Shown piece by piece: positions 44,715 to 54,007 of a stretch of DNA of 64,000 nucleotides; the first letter of the stretch is position 1; the number at the start of each line of letters is the position of its first letter. The stretch is from Blastocatellia bacterium (GTDB taxonomy: Bacteria > Acidobacteriota > Blastocatellia > Chloracidobacteriales > JADJPF01). The stretch covers positions 124,001 to 188,000 of the forward strand of contig JANWYG010000007.1 in the NCBI GenBank assembly GCA_025057015.1, written 5' to 3'. Below the pieces are notes generated by a model, which was given only the letters and a program-made list of their open reading frames with translations, was not told the origin of the DNA and ran no database searches. Position numbers and translations under genes: made by a program.

Positions 44715-46355
44715 ATGTCGAGACTGAAAATCAGCTCAACTCTGAACAACGAGATCTTTGAGTACGAGATAAAGTCCGCCGAGACGAGAATCGGTCGCTC
44801 GAACTACGGTAAGTCAGGTATAAGAAACGATCTTGTGCTCTCAGACAATCAGGTATCTAGAGAGCATTGCGTAATTACCAAGCGCAGTACAAACTATTAT
44901 GTGCGTGACTTAGGTAGCGCAAACGGCACATTTGTCAATGGCGAGCGTATTTCCGCCGAGCGTCTACTATCCGAAGACGACATCATTCAGGTGGGTCACT
45001 ACTTTATAAGCCTGAAGCTCGAAGAAGTACCACCACCACCTCCTCCTCCAAAGATGAGTAATACAGTTCTGTTGCGCTCCAGTAACCCATCAGTACTTGT
45101 GGCTAGGGAAGAGCTAGCTAAGCTGCTCCTAGAAAAAAGCCAAGCTATTCCCGAAGAAACAAGAAAAGAGCTAGAACAACTGCGCCGAAAAGCTGAGATA
45201 TTGTCATATCTGTACGAACTAAGTAGCTTGTTTAATTCCATTTTTTCGTTTGAAGAGATCTTCGATCGTATGGCTGAAATGCTCTTCAGGATAACTCCCG
45301 CCGAGCGATGCCTAGTACAGCTTAAAGATCCAGAAACGGGCGAACTAAAGACAAAGTTCATCAAGTTCCGCTCAGAGCAACATAACAAAGATGAGTTGAT
45401 CTCACCGCCGCGAGCTATAGTAGATCAAGTCATTCGCGAGCAAGTATCGTTGCTGTCACTCGATGCTCAGATGGATGAGCGAATCCTCGGAAAAAGTGTC
45501 ATCCTACAAAATGTCCAATCAGTGATTTGCTGTCCACTTACAGCAAACAACAAGCCATTAGGAGTGCTGTATATAGACACGCATAAGAGTAATATGGTGT
45601 TTAGCCCCGAGGACCTAGATCTAATGAACGCAATAGCCACACAGACCTCCATGGCACTTGATAACGCCGCTACACACGAACGGCTTATGAAAGAAGCTCT
45701 TGCCCGCGAGGCATACAGCAGATTCTTACCCGACCATATAGTCAACGAGATACTTTCCTCACCAGATTCGTTGAAGCTAGGCGGGGTCAACAAAGAAGCC
45801 ACCATCTTGTTTGCTGATGTACGAGGCTTTACTCCACTTTCTGAACGTCTCCGTCCCGAACAAGTTGTGGAACTTCTCAACGAATACTTTACCAACATGA
45901 CCGAGATCATATTTGCAAATAACGGGCTGTTAGACAAATATATAGGTGACGGAATGATGGTACTGTTCGGCGTGGCATACGCAGCCGAGGATGCTCCGAG
46001 CAATGCCGTACGAGCTGCCATACAGATGCAACAGCGCATGTGCATACTTAGAGAAAAGTTTAAAAGACTGTATAACGCAGAAACAAACATAGGTATAGGA
46101 ATAAATACCGGTACGATTACAGTAGGTTATATCGGATCTAACAGGAGAATGGAATACACAGGTATAGGCGATGCAGTCAATCTAGCAGCTCGATTAGAAT
46201 CAAATACAAAGCCTTCACAGATACTTATCAGCAGCTATACAAACAGCTTGCTGGCTGGCAAATACCCGACCAGACCCCTTGGCAGCATCAGCGTAAAAGG
46301 CAAGTCGCAACCGCAGGAAGTCTACGAGGTACTCTGGCAAGAGGTACCGCTGTAA
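44715..46355 (+). CDS. FHA-GAF class III adenylate/guanylate cyclase
   Basis: 546 aa. FHA domain at about 5-95 (RIGRSNYGKSG, QVSREHCVI, DLGSANGTFVNG), a Pro-rich linker, GAF domain at about 150-330 (ALGVLYIDTHKSN-like core), and the cyclase catalytic domain from about 360: ATILFADVRGFTPLSERL with the metal Asp, LLDKYIGDGMMVLFG with the base-binding Lys, and RRMEYTGIGDAVNLAARLES. The Lys suggests cAMP rather than cGMP. No transmembrane segment. FHA implies recruitment by phosphothreonine, and GAF a ligand input. Fourth-base spacing from the cytochrome gene implies co-transcription. Confidence 0.92.
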   Translation: MSRLKISSTLNNEIFEYEIKSAETRIGRSNYGKSGIRNDLVLSDNQVSREHCVITKRSTNYYVRDLGSANGTFVNGERISAERLLSEDDIIQVGHYFISLKLEEVPPPPPPPKMSNTVLLRSSNPSVLVAREELAKLLLEKSQAIPEETRKELEQLRRKAEILSYLYELSSLFNSIFSFEEIFDRMAEMLFRITPAERCLVQLKDPETGELKTKFIKFRSEQHNKDELISPPRAIVDQVIREQVSLLSLDAQMDERILGKSVILQNVQSVICCPLTANNKPLGVLYIDTHKSNMVFSPEDLDLMNAIATQTSMALDNAATHERLMKEALAREAYSRFLPDHIVNEILSSPDSLKLGGVNKEATILFADVRGFTPLSERLRPEQVVELLNEYFTNMTEIIFANNGLLDKYIGDGMMVLFGVAYAAEDAPSNAVRAAIQMQQRMCILREKFKRLYNAETNIGIGINTGTITVGYIGSNRRMEYTGIGDAVNLAARLESNTKPSQILISSYTNSLLAGKYPTRPLGSISVKGKSQPQEVYEVLWQEVPL

Positions 46356-46368
46356 AGATTCCCTTAGC

Positions 46369-47775
46369 TTAGTCCTGTTCGCTATGAGGCTTCTGCCCTT
46401 CTGCAGATTCGTCATTATCTTGGCCACGCATGTCTTTCTGCCATTGTCTATAAACAGCAAAATCGTGTTGAAGCTGCCGCTTTAGCTCGCCTAGGGGGAT
46501 TTTTAAATCTGCAGCTTCAGCTTTCAGCCGGGCTTCAGCTAAGGCTATCCCCGGCCATAGCTTGTTACCTACAGCTTCTCGAAATGCTTTGTCATATCCA
46601 AAAGCAAACTCACTAATGCTAGGTGTAGGCTCTAAGTACTTGTCTTTCAAGCCTAATTCCTTGAAGGGAAAGTCAGTAGCCCAATCCATATGATGGCCTA
46701 TCAGATAACTCGTGGGGTTGACTGAAACTAGCCCATGCGTAACACAGTTTGTATCGCTGATGTTAAACTTGCTGCGTAGTACTTCAGTAAGCATCTTGGC
46801 AGCATGGATCTGAGCCGGACTTATTTCGTCAGGGTTTACTTTTACACCCGCCTCCCACCACCCTTCAAACGCCACTCCGATAAAACTCTGGTTGAGATTG
46901 ATATAGATAGCGTCACTGTCCGCCCAGAGAGAATTACCAGCATGATTAGCATAATCTTCATCCCTAACTATGCGATAGATCCGTCCAAAGCGATCTATCA
47001 GATAGTTGTACAGCTTTTCTTGCCTAATATACTCCAGCAAGGCTTTGGTGTGCCGCCTGAGACTATAATTGAACTTCGAAGTAAACGGCACGAGATCACT
47101 TTGAGTGACGTGATAAAGTATCCCTACAGGACGTTGCATCCTCTCTGGATAGAGCTTAAGCCTCTGAACACCTACTGGAAAACGAGGGTTCTTCTTAGTA
47201 GGAGAGCGTCGAAATGCATAGTACTCTCTACGCTCAGTAAAGATTTCATACTCAGTCAAAATACGACAGCCATTACTATACTGCTCGTACTCTCCAGTAC
47301 GCTCAACTAACCAGATCTTAGCTGAAGGATAGCCTGGCAAATCAGTCGACTCGGGCTTGGTAATCTCAGCCGGCCTTTCAATCACCACTACGGTAGGCGT
47401 CGCAGGTGAAAAAGTAGCAAGTTCAACTAAGCGCTGCCCCACCCATCGCATCGTGACGGCTGTTACCACTACCAGCAGCAACACAGCCGTAAAATAGACC
47501 GGATATCGTATTCTGTAAAGCCAGTAGATAAACCTCACTCCAATAGGCCGAGGTCCGCTGCTAGGTAAATGCTGAACTAGCTCCTCTATCACAGTTTTGC
47601 GAAATGCTAGTTGTCTAAGTAACCACAGTCGCTCTGCAACCGGATTTCGGTGATATCGTTCCAACGCAGAACGCAAAAACCTCAACCGTTGTGCCGGAGA
47701 TGGTAAGAACTGAGAGTAATCTTCCACTAGCTTTAGATACGCCGGATCAGGTTGCTCTGTCAGTTGGTTCCGCAT
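46369..47775 (-). CDS. Membrane-anchored N-acetylmuramoyl-L-alanine amidase (amidase_2/PGRP type)
   Basis: 468 aa. A cytoplasmic N-terminal helical region, one membrane helix at about 93-110 (VYFTAVLLLVVVTAVTMRWV), then a periplasmic amidase_2 domain from about 215 to 375: ILYHVTQSDLVPF with the first zinc His, YNYLIDRFGRIYRIVRDEDY, ANHAGNSLWADSDAIYINLN, SFIGVAFEGWW, and VTHGLVS and IGHHMDWATDFP with further His and Asp ligands. It probably cuts the amide between muramic acid and the stem peptide. The position next to comEC is probably coincidental. The C-terminal tail is acidic and polar. Confidence 0.85.
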   Translation of the reverse strand: MRNQLTEQPDPAYLKLVEDYSQFLPSPAQRLRFLRSALERYHRNPVAERLWLLRQLAFRKTVIEELVQHLPSSGPRPIGVRFIYWLYRIRYPVYFTAVLLLVVVTAVTMRWVGQRLVELATFSPATPTVVVIERPAEITKPESTDLPGYPSAKIWLVERTGEYEQYSNGCRILTEYEIFTERREYYAFRRSPTKKNPRFPVGVQRLKLYPERMQRPVGILYHVTQSDLVPFTSKFNYSLRRHTKALLEYIRQEKLYNYLIDRFGRIYRIVRDEDYANHAGNSLWADSDAIYINLNQSFIGVAFEGWWEAGVKVNPDEISPAQIHAAKMLTEVLRSKFNISDTNCVTHGLVSVNPTSYLIGHHMDWATDFPFKELGLKDKYLEPTPSISEFAFGYDKAFREAVGNKLWPGIALAEARLKAEAADLKIPLGELKRQLQHDFAVYRQWQKDMRGQDNDESAEGQKPHSEQD

Positions 47776-47794
47776 AGACAGAAATTATAACCTT

Positions 47795-50254
47795 TCAGCT
47801 ATACCTGTCGACATAGCATCGTACACGCAAACTAGTGTCGATATCTATGCTCACCATGCCATCGCGACCAGTAATGTAAGTGCTACATTCTAGCCGTGAA
47901 AGCACTTCCTCATGCGGATGACCAAACCGAGAGTACCTATCAGCAGATATAACCGCTAATTGTGGCCTAACAGCCTGCAAAAACGCCAAGCTTGTAGAGG
48001 TCTTACTTCCATGATGAGCTACCTTAAGCACAGTGTGCGTCGTTAGACCTTCAGTCAGTAGCCTGCTCTCAGCTACAGCCTCTATGTCACCAGTTAACAG
48101 AATCTTATGCCCACCGTGGCTTATCGAAAGCACCAGGGAAGCATTATTTTCTCCGTCGGCAAACTCAGGGGTAGGCCAAAGCACGGCACATTCTGCTCTG
48201 CCAAAAGTTTTGTGTACTCCCTTTTGCCAAACTTCTATCGGAACTCCTTTGCGCGCTGCAGCTTCCTCAAGCCGCCTAAATCCCGACACTGTGCCAGGCC
48301 TTACCGGTAAAACCAGCCTACGCACAGTAAAATTTTCGATTACTGCCTCCAGCCCACCAGCATGATCTAAGTCAGCATGCGTAGCTACTACATAGTCGAG
48401 ACAAGTTATTCCTTCATACCACAGATAACGTGAGACTACTTCTTCACCGATATCAAAACGCCCGATGCTTCCACCGCCGTCTACAAGCATCTTCGTAGCA
48501 TCAGGAAACCTTATAAGAATGCAGTCACCGTGAGCCACATCTAGAAAGTCTGCTCTCAGCCCCTCTGTAGCTACTTCAGAACGACTACCAAAAACTACAG
48601 CAAGTAGTAGCAATACAGCTATAGCCACTATCAGTAAGGCCGGCAATCCTTGCTTCCGCTCAGCTAGCGGCTGCCATTTCCACAAAAGCACTACCGTAAG
48701 CAGCAGTGCCATAAACAGAAAACCTGTTGCTGCTTCGCTTAAGCTAGGAGTCCTAAAGCTTCTACAAATCTGAATCGTAGATACATCAACATACATACCC
48801 ACTGCAGAACACATCAACCAAGAAAGATCTACGCCAAGCACCGCCGCTAGAATAAACAGTATAAGCGTAGCTAAAAGCAGTGCTAAGGACAGTTCAGCGA
48901 AAACGTTAGTGAGCAATATAGAAGGAGACAGCTTATGAAGCGTGTTGGTAAATATCGGCAGTAGTGCAAGCTGTACCACAAAGGTAGCCAAAACACCACA
49001 ACAAAAGTATCTTACGGGAAGTTGCAAACCACACTTCTCTAGCACTAAGGCTAGACGTGCTTTGCGCAATCCGTACTTCAAGCCGTGTTCAGCTTGCCTT
49101 GCAATCAGCTTCCGCTCCTGCCAATAGAGTACTTCAGCAAACCATTTGACTAGACGCGAGCATAGAGGCGGATACGGCGTAGCAGCCGACGGCATCCATT
49201 TTCCTATCCTTTCAAGATGAAGCAGTAGCGGATCAACTATAAGTACCAAAGCCGCTACAGCTATGGCAGTCATCTGAAAACCTAGCTCAAAGATGCTACG
49301 TGGTGACACTACCAGTATGACAAATATGGCAACACTCAAGCTGTTTGCTGAGTCAACTCGACGCCTCGCAGCCATACCGGCAAGCATCGCCGTAGCCATT
49401 ACCGCTGCCCTGACCACAGGCGTATCGCAGCCCGTCACTAAAGCGTATGTCCATACTGCAGCCAGTAACAGTAGCAGCCCAAAGTTGCTACTTCTACAAA
49501 ACCAACCTAGAATCATCACCAGCAGAGCTATGTGCGAACCGCTTATAACCAAAGTATGGTAAGTACCAGCGTCTTTAAATGCCCGCACTAAACTTTCTTC
49601 AAGATAGTATCTATTACCTAAAATAACGGCTTCTAAAACTGATGAAGCTTGCTGAGGTAGCCGAGAAATAGCAGCACGTAAGTAGCAGCTTAGCCCATCC
49701 AACAAATATTTGAGACTGCCGCCTGTATAAAGCAGCTCCACATGCCTGTCACTACTAACTGTCCCAGTAAGCAAGACGCCAGTACTAGGCATTCCAGGAT
49801 TCCGATACTCCCGTGTGGTAGGAGTAAATACGGCTCTTATCCTGTCACCAAGCCTTGGCCCGAAAGCCGTATAACACCTTAGCCTAAGTAGCTGACCATT
49901 ACACTTGAGCGTCTTTTTCTCGAAGTGTAGATAATCGAGCGCAACCTCGATCACGTAACCATCAGGAGCAGGCAAGCTCTTGCAGACCTCGCCGTAAGCC
50001 TCTGCCTTCGAATCCGGCCTAATGACAAGCCGTCGTTGCTCTTCAGCCCTAAGATTAGCAGAAGCAGCAACTGCTATGGAGAGGTATATGGCAATGTCGG
50101 TCATAGAGCTCTTACGTAGGTAGCAGAACAGAGCCAGTAAACCGCCGATAACAGCACAGCAAAATAGGTAGGTCGCCGAAAGATAATTACCTGCTACAGC
50201 GGTGCCCGCCAAGTAAGCCACTGTAATAGATAGCATAGGCCTGCGAATAAACAT
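47795..50254 (-). CDS. comEC: DNA-uptake channel ComEC/Rec2
   Basis: 819 aa from ATG 50254, which follows AAGGGAGCAGGT; a TTG 20 codons upstream is less likely. N-terminal helices, a competence domain with about ten helices (about 200-520), and a C-terminal metallo-beta-lactamase-like domain from about 540: FLDVAHGDCILIRF, KMLVDGGGS, VVATHADLDHAGGLE (THADLDHAGG zinc-site motif), KILLTGDIEAVAE, VLKVAHHGSKTST. It forms the inner-membrane channel for single-stranded DNA in natural transformation; the beta-lactamase-like part may degrade the other strand. ComEA and ComF are not in the window. Confidence 0.93.
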   Translation of the reverse strand: MFIRRPMLSITVAYLAGTAVAGNYLSATYLFCCAVIGGLLALFCYLRKSSMTDIAIYLSIAVAASANLRAEEQRRLVIRPDSKAEAYGEVCKSLPAPDGYVIEVALDYLHFEKKTLKCNGQLLRLRCYTAFGPRLGDRIRAVFTPTTREYRNPGMPSTGVLLTGTVSSDRHVELLYTGGSLKYLLDGLSCYLRAAISRLPQQASSVLEAVILGNRYYLEESLVRAFKDAGTYHTLVISGSHIALLVMILGWFCRSSNFGLLLLLAAVWTYALVTGCDTPVVRAAVMATAMLAGMAARRRVDSANSLSVAIFVILVVSPRSIFELGFQMTAIAVAALVLIVDPLLLHLERIGKWMPSAATPYPPLCSRLVKWFAEVLYWQERKLIARQAEHGLKYGLRKARLALVLEKCGLQLPVRYFCCGVLATFVVQLALLPIFTNTLHKLSPSILLTNVFAELSLALLLATLILFILAAVLGVDLSWLMCSAVGMYVDVSTIQICRSFRTPSLSEAATGFLFMALLLTVVLLWKWQPLAERKQGLPALLIVAIAVLLLLAVVFGSRSEVATEGLRADFLDVAHGDCILIRFPDATKMLVDGGGSIGRFDIGEEVVSRYLWYEGITCLDYVVATHADLDHAGGLEAVIENFTVRRLVLPVRPGTVSGFRRLEEAAARKGVPIEVWQKGVHKTFGRAECAVLWPTPEFADGENNASLVLSISHGGHKILLTGDIEAVAESRLLTEGLTTHTVLKVAHHGSKTSTSLAFLQAVRPQLAVISADRYSRFGHPHEEVLSRLECSTYITGRDGMVSIDIDTSLRVRCYVDRYS

Positions 50255-50378
50255 ACCTGCTCCCTTATCTGTAATAAACGCGAAAGCTGGCCCTAAACTT
50301 ACGAGTAAGAACAAAAAATTTAGGAAACAGGCAGCTAAGCGTTGCTATGTAACAAAGGGATTCTCTTTTTTGAGGAAA

Positions 50379-51542
50379 CTATAGCAGTTGGTTGGCTATA
50401 AGTACTTCGTAACCTTCTCTATGACGGATCAATCTAGCGTCTGAGCCTTCTATCAACACTTCTGCCGGACGTGGTCTATGGAGAAAGTGCGACGACATAG
50501 CATAGCCGTATGCCCCGCTATCGAGAATAGCAAGAAGATCCCCTTCTTTTAGAGCTGGCAAGTCTACATCTCGCCCAAGATAGTCCCTAGAAAAAGTAGT
50601 ATTACCACAAACGTCAGTCTTGTAGCTTGGTGGTTGGCTGCTAAAGCTATGTATCCGCCTATAAAGTCCGTGAACTGCTGGCACTGAAAGATTCGAAACC
50701 GTAGTATCTACCCCTAGTATCTGCTTGCCGTCATGGTATTTAACCGAGACTATCCTTGTAAGGAGTACTCCACAGGCAGCAATAACTGCTCGACCAGGTT
50801 CTATAAACAACTCTATCTCAGGTGGAAGAGCTTCAACTAATGCCTTACCAAAATCCTCCCAAACAAAGGCATTCCTACCCTCGCGATAAGAGTATCCAAA
50901 GCCACCGCCAAAATCGAGAAAGCTCCAGTCAGGTAACAACCTGGCCGTAGCTATCAGCTCGCCTATCGCCCCAGTAAAGGCCTCTGTGGAGTTCATACCG
51001 GTTCCGCGATAAAAGTGAATGCCTTCTATTCTAAACCCTGCATTACTGGCTATTTTTAACGCTTCTGAGAAATCATCCGGACGAACCCCTATGCGACTTG
51101 CACGATTCAGCTTTGGGACATTGACCCGCAACCCAATTCGAGGTACAAAACTGCTCCCTTTGAGAGCCACTGAGAACAATTTCAATTGAGAGACGCTGTC
51201 AAAGTTAATTATAGCTACACGTTCGCTGAGCAGTTTACGCATCTCTTCAAGAGAGAGATTGCTGCCGCTATAGACCATTTGCTGAGGCAGGAAACCTGCC
51301 TTGAGTCCAAGAAAGACATCACCCGGAGTGTTGGCATGTAGTCCCCAGCCGAGCCGCCGTAGTATAGCCAATAAATGAATGTTGCCGTTAGTTACGGCAG
51401 CAAAGAAAAATCGAGCTTTTGGTACGGATTGGGCAATTGCATTTGCCGAGCTTATAAGCGTAGCAGCATCATACACATAAAGCGGAGAACCATAGCGCTC
51501 TATTAGATGCCATGCCGTCTGTTCGTCCAGAGGTATCACCAC
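50379..51542 (-). CDS. Fold-type III (DAP/ornithine decarboxylase-like) protein lacking the PLP lysine
   Basis: 387 aa; the start is set at a GTG at 51542 (or 51539, which forms a GTGA overlap with the upstream stop) because AAAGGAGG lies 7-10 bases before it. The alanine-racemase/DAP-decarboxylase barrel is recognisable: GSPLYVYDA, INFDSVSQL, LDFGGGFGYSY, IEPGRAVIA, and the active-site Cys block VCGNTTFSRD and SGAYGYAMSSHF. The usual AVKAN with the Schiff-base Lys is AAVTNGN (Thr near residue 51), and SGGEL is replaced by NTPGDV. It therefore cannot bind PLP in the usual way. Third gene of an operon with an asparagine-synthetase homologue. Confidence 0.85.
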   Translation of the reverse strand: MVIPLDEQTAWHLIERYGSPLYVYDAATLISSANAIAQSVPKARFFFAAVTNGNIHLLAILRRLGWGLHANTPGDVFLGLKAGFLPQQMVYSGSNLSLEEMRKLLSERVAIINFDSVSQLKLFSVALKGSSFVPRIGLRVNVPKLNRASRIGVRPDDFSEALKIASNAGFRIEGIHFYRGTGMNSTEAFTGAIGELIATARLLPDWSFLDFGGGFGYSYREGRNAFVWEDFGKALVEALPPEIELFIEPGRAVIAACGVLLTRIVSVKYHDGKQILGVDTTVSNLSVPAVHGLYRRIHSFSSQPPSYKTDVCGNTTFSRDYLGRDVDLPALKEGDLLAILDSGAYGYAMSSHFLHRPRPAEVLIEGSDARLIRHREGYEVLIANQLL

Positions 51543-53212
51543 AAGTATTCCTCCTTTGCACTTCTCCATCGCCATATGAGCGATGTAAGAAGTTTACTAT
51601 ACCTTGGCGCTCTACACCTTTCTACTCCATAGCGCCATGCTTGCCAGACCAGCAGCAGCCATAGCAGTTCCCCTATTCTACGTCCCTGTATCTGAGCGCT
51701 AAACCGACCTTTAGCTATGCGTACAGCTACATCTTTGCAGAAACGACCTTCAACGGCAAGAACCTGCTCATCGAGCAAGGAAAGTAATTCTTGACGCAAA
51801 GGTCCAAGCAGTAGCCGAGTAAGGGGGACTCCCATACCCCGCTTTTCTCGCCAAACAATCTTTGGCGGTAACAAGTCTTCTACGGCTCGTTTCAAGATAT
51901 ATTTTTCACAAGCACCCTTAAGCAAAAGCTCTCCTCGCAAACCGTTCAGCATAGTCACCAGGGGAGCATAACAGAAAGGTGAGCGTACCCAAAGCGAATG
52001 AACTTCTGCAAGGCGGGTAGCACGTGGCTGTATGTTCTGTGCTCCCTTTAACTTGAGATTTGCACGCCTCAGCAGGTCGAATATCGTAGTTCCTTGCCAG
52101 TCAAGTGCGTCCTTTACCCAATCCAGCGGATTAACTTCCGCTACTACTGCAAGCATCTTCTCAGTAAAGATCAAGTGCTCTGCGCCAAAAAAGCGATGAA
52201 AAGTCTTCAAGTACTCAGCTTCAAGGTTACACTGAGAGTTATAAACCTTCGCAGCTATAAGGGGTTTGTTCGGCCAGCCTGCAAAAAGCTGATCGCCACC
52301 TTCGCCATTAAAGACCACATCGCAGCCATCTTCGGCTGCTGCTTTACCAAGCAGGTAAAGTGGTACAGCAACGCCGTCGCCGTATGGTACGTCTAGAGCA
52401 CGAATCGTAGGGCGCAAATACCCAGCTATGCGTTCAGCCGAAGCATCTACGACCTTTAGTTCTAATCCTAGGTGTTCGGCCACAGCAGCGGCATATTCGA
52501 TTTCTTTGTACTGACAATGCTCACCAAAGTCGAGTGTGTAGCAAATCGGGCGAACACCGTGGCGCTCTAGTAGCGCTGCCACAACAGAGGAATCCAAACC
52601 ACCAGAAAGAAATACGCCACAACGAGTATAACTACCTTTTGGCAAAAGCGACTCCATAGAATTATCGAGCAGTACCCTGAGCTTACTTGCAGCTGCAGCT
52701 TCATCAAGACCCTTATCTCCGTAGCAGCACCAATCATGATAAGTGATTATTTCAGGGTCTTGCCCGGCAGAACGCCAAATTAGACACTGTCCAGCAGCTG
52801 CTGAGCGAATTCCTACTATAGGTGTCTCTGGTGCTGGAAAATAGGAAAAGCCAGTAAATAGGTACAGCGCCCGCTCATCTATTTCAGCTAGCTTTAATGC
52901 TCGCATCAGCAAGTCAACTCGCGACGAAAACCATATCGCCTTACCGGTCGCCGCCCAGTAAAGCTGAGTTCTACCGAAAGGGTCCCGTAAGAGCCGCAGT
53001 TCATCCCGTGTTACTTCTATGCGAGAAGGAAAGTCATCGGCTAACCCAGAAGCCGATAGCACTATAGTAAGTGCTTCGCCTGAAAAGGTTACAAGAACGT
53101 CTGAAGAGTAGTCTAATTCTGTAATGTACCTATTGCTGATGAAGGTCTTTTTTACGCTAGCAAGTTGCCGCCCTTCTGTCGATTCATACCAACAACCGAG
53201 TAGTTGCCGCAT
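51536..53212 (-). CDS. Asparagine-synthetase-like amidotransferase/cyclase lacking the glutaminase Cys
   Basis: 558 aa. The synthetase domain is intact: PP-loop FLSGGLDSSVVAALL at about 201-215, NGEGGDQLFAGWP, and EKYILKRAVEDLLPPKIVWR near the C-terminus. The N-terminal part is a reduced glutaminase-like fold (LLRDPFGRTQLYWA, WFSSRVDLL), but it starts MRQLLGCWY in place of MCGI, so the N-terminal nucleophile Cys is missing and glutamine cannot supply ammonia in the usual way. In lasso-peptide cyclases and beta-lactam synthetases this change goes with amide formation between other partners. ATG 53212 is 5 bp from the previous stop. Confidence 0.88.
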   Translation of the reverse strand: MRQLLGCWYESTEGRQLASVKKTFISNRYITELDYSSDVLVTFSGEALTIVLSASGLADDFPSRIEVTRDELRLLRDPFGRTQLYWAATGKAIWFSSRVDLLMRALKLAEIDERALYLFTGFSYFPAPETPIVGIRSAAAGQCLIWRSAGQDPEIITYHDWCCYGDKGLDEAAAASKLRVLLDNSMESLLPKGSYTRCGVFLSGGLDSSVVAALLERHGVRPICYTLDFGEHCQYKEIEYAAAVAEHLGLELKVVDASAERIAGYLRPTIRALDVPYGDGVAVPLYLLGKAAAEDGCDVVFNGEGGDQLFAGWPNKPLIAAKVYNSQCNLEAEYLKTFHRFFGAEHLIFTEKMLAVVAEVNPLDWVKDALDWQGTTIFDLLRRANLKLKGAQNIQPRATRLAEVHSLWVRSPFCYAPLVTMLNGLRGELLLKGACEKYILKRAVEDLLPPKIVWREKRGMGVPLTRLLLGPLRQELLSLLDEQVLAVEGRFCKDVAVRIAKGRFSAQIQGRRIGELLWLLLVWQAWRYGVERCRAPRYSKLLTSLIWRWRSAKEEYLW

Positions 53213-53217
53213 CAAGT

Positions 53218-53868
53218 TTATTCGACCCTGAAAGTCTTGCTGCTAAGCACACGTCCTTCAAGCAGCATTTCCACCCGCCAGTCACCAGTAGGTGAACCGC
53301 TGCCCAACCTACATCTACACTCCGTAGGCCAAACGCTTTTATCTATAGGCTTCGTACGCCAACGGTTCTCATGCTCGAGCTTACCAGAAGGACCGTACCA
53401 TCTACAGCTTAAGTCGAGCTGTCTGCCTATGGGAGCGTTCTGTAGCTTGGCACGATAGCGAACTTCACCTACCTCGCGTTTCACACTCGACAAATCATCC
53501 TCGCTATTCGCTTGAACAGAAATACGCCCGACGTCAGAAGTAACAGCTTCAATCGCTTCTCTTTGCTTTTGAACAAAAGAGTAAGTTATCGCCGCTCCCG
53601 CTGCTATCATAGCTATTATCACAAGCGCTACAGCAACGAAGAACATCTTCATCTTTTTGCGTCTCTCTTCTTCCTTCTTAAGCAATTCGCGACGCTCAAG
53701 TTGAATCAGAGCATCGTCAAGCAACTCCGTAGGCAAACTCAGTTCTTTAAGCACTTGCAGTACCTGCGAGCGATCCAGCGTCTTTTGCCTGAACTCTTCA
53801 CGCTCTTGCGAAAGCCTAGTCACTTCCGCAACTACTTGAGCAAGCTGTTGTTCTGTAAGCCTTTCCAT
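53218..53868 (-). CDS. Membrane protein with coiled-coil N-terminus and beta-sandwich-like C-terminus
   Basis: 216 aa, unrecognised family. A charged helical N-terminal region (1-70; heptad-like, LSQEREEFRQKTLDRSQVLQ), one membrane helix at about 73-95 (FFVAVALVIIAMIAAGAAIT), then a periplasmic region with LDLSCRWYGPSGKL, CRCRLGSGSPTGDWRVEMLL, a pattern of Ig-like or DUF2914-like beta-sandwiches. It is the first gene of the operon with the asparagine-synthetase and decarboxylase homologues, 5 bp apart. The start follows TAGGAGGAAGAT. Confidence 0.75.
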   Translation of the reverse strand: MERLTEQQLAQVVAEVTRLSQEREEFRQKTLDRSQVLQVLKELSLPTELLDDALIQLERRELLKKEEERRKKMKMFFVAVALVIIAMIAAGAAITYSFVQKQREAIEAVTSDVGRISVQANSEDDLSSVKREVGEVRYRAKLQNAPIGRQLDLSCRWYGPSGKLEHENRWRTKPIDKSVWPTECRCRLGSGSPTGDWRVEMLLEGRVLSSKTFRVE

Positions 53869-54007
53869 ATCTTCCTCCTAAAGCTACGGACAATTTACTC
53901 TCTGGCAGAAAATCTATGCTCTGTCAAGCTTTAAATCACCCAGCAGAAACATATTTTGAGAATCAGTCTTCCTTTCAGGCAACGTATTGTGTATATTAAC
54001 CCTGTTT

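Noticed and set aside
50379-53212. Lasso-peptide or beta-lactam gene cluster
   Set aside because: The synthetase resembles such cyclases, but no B-type protease, RRE, precursor peptide or transporter is present.
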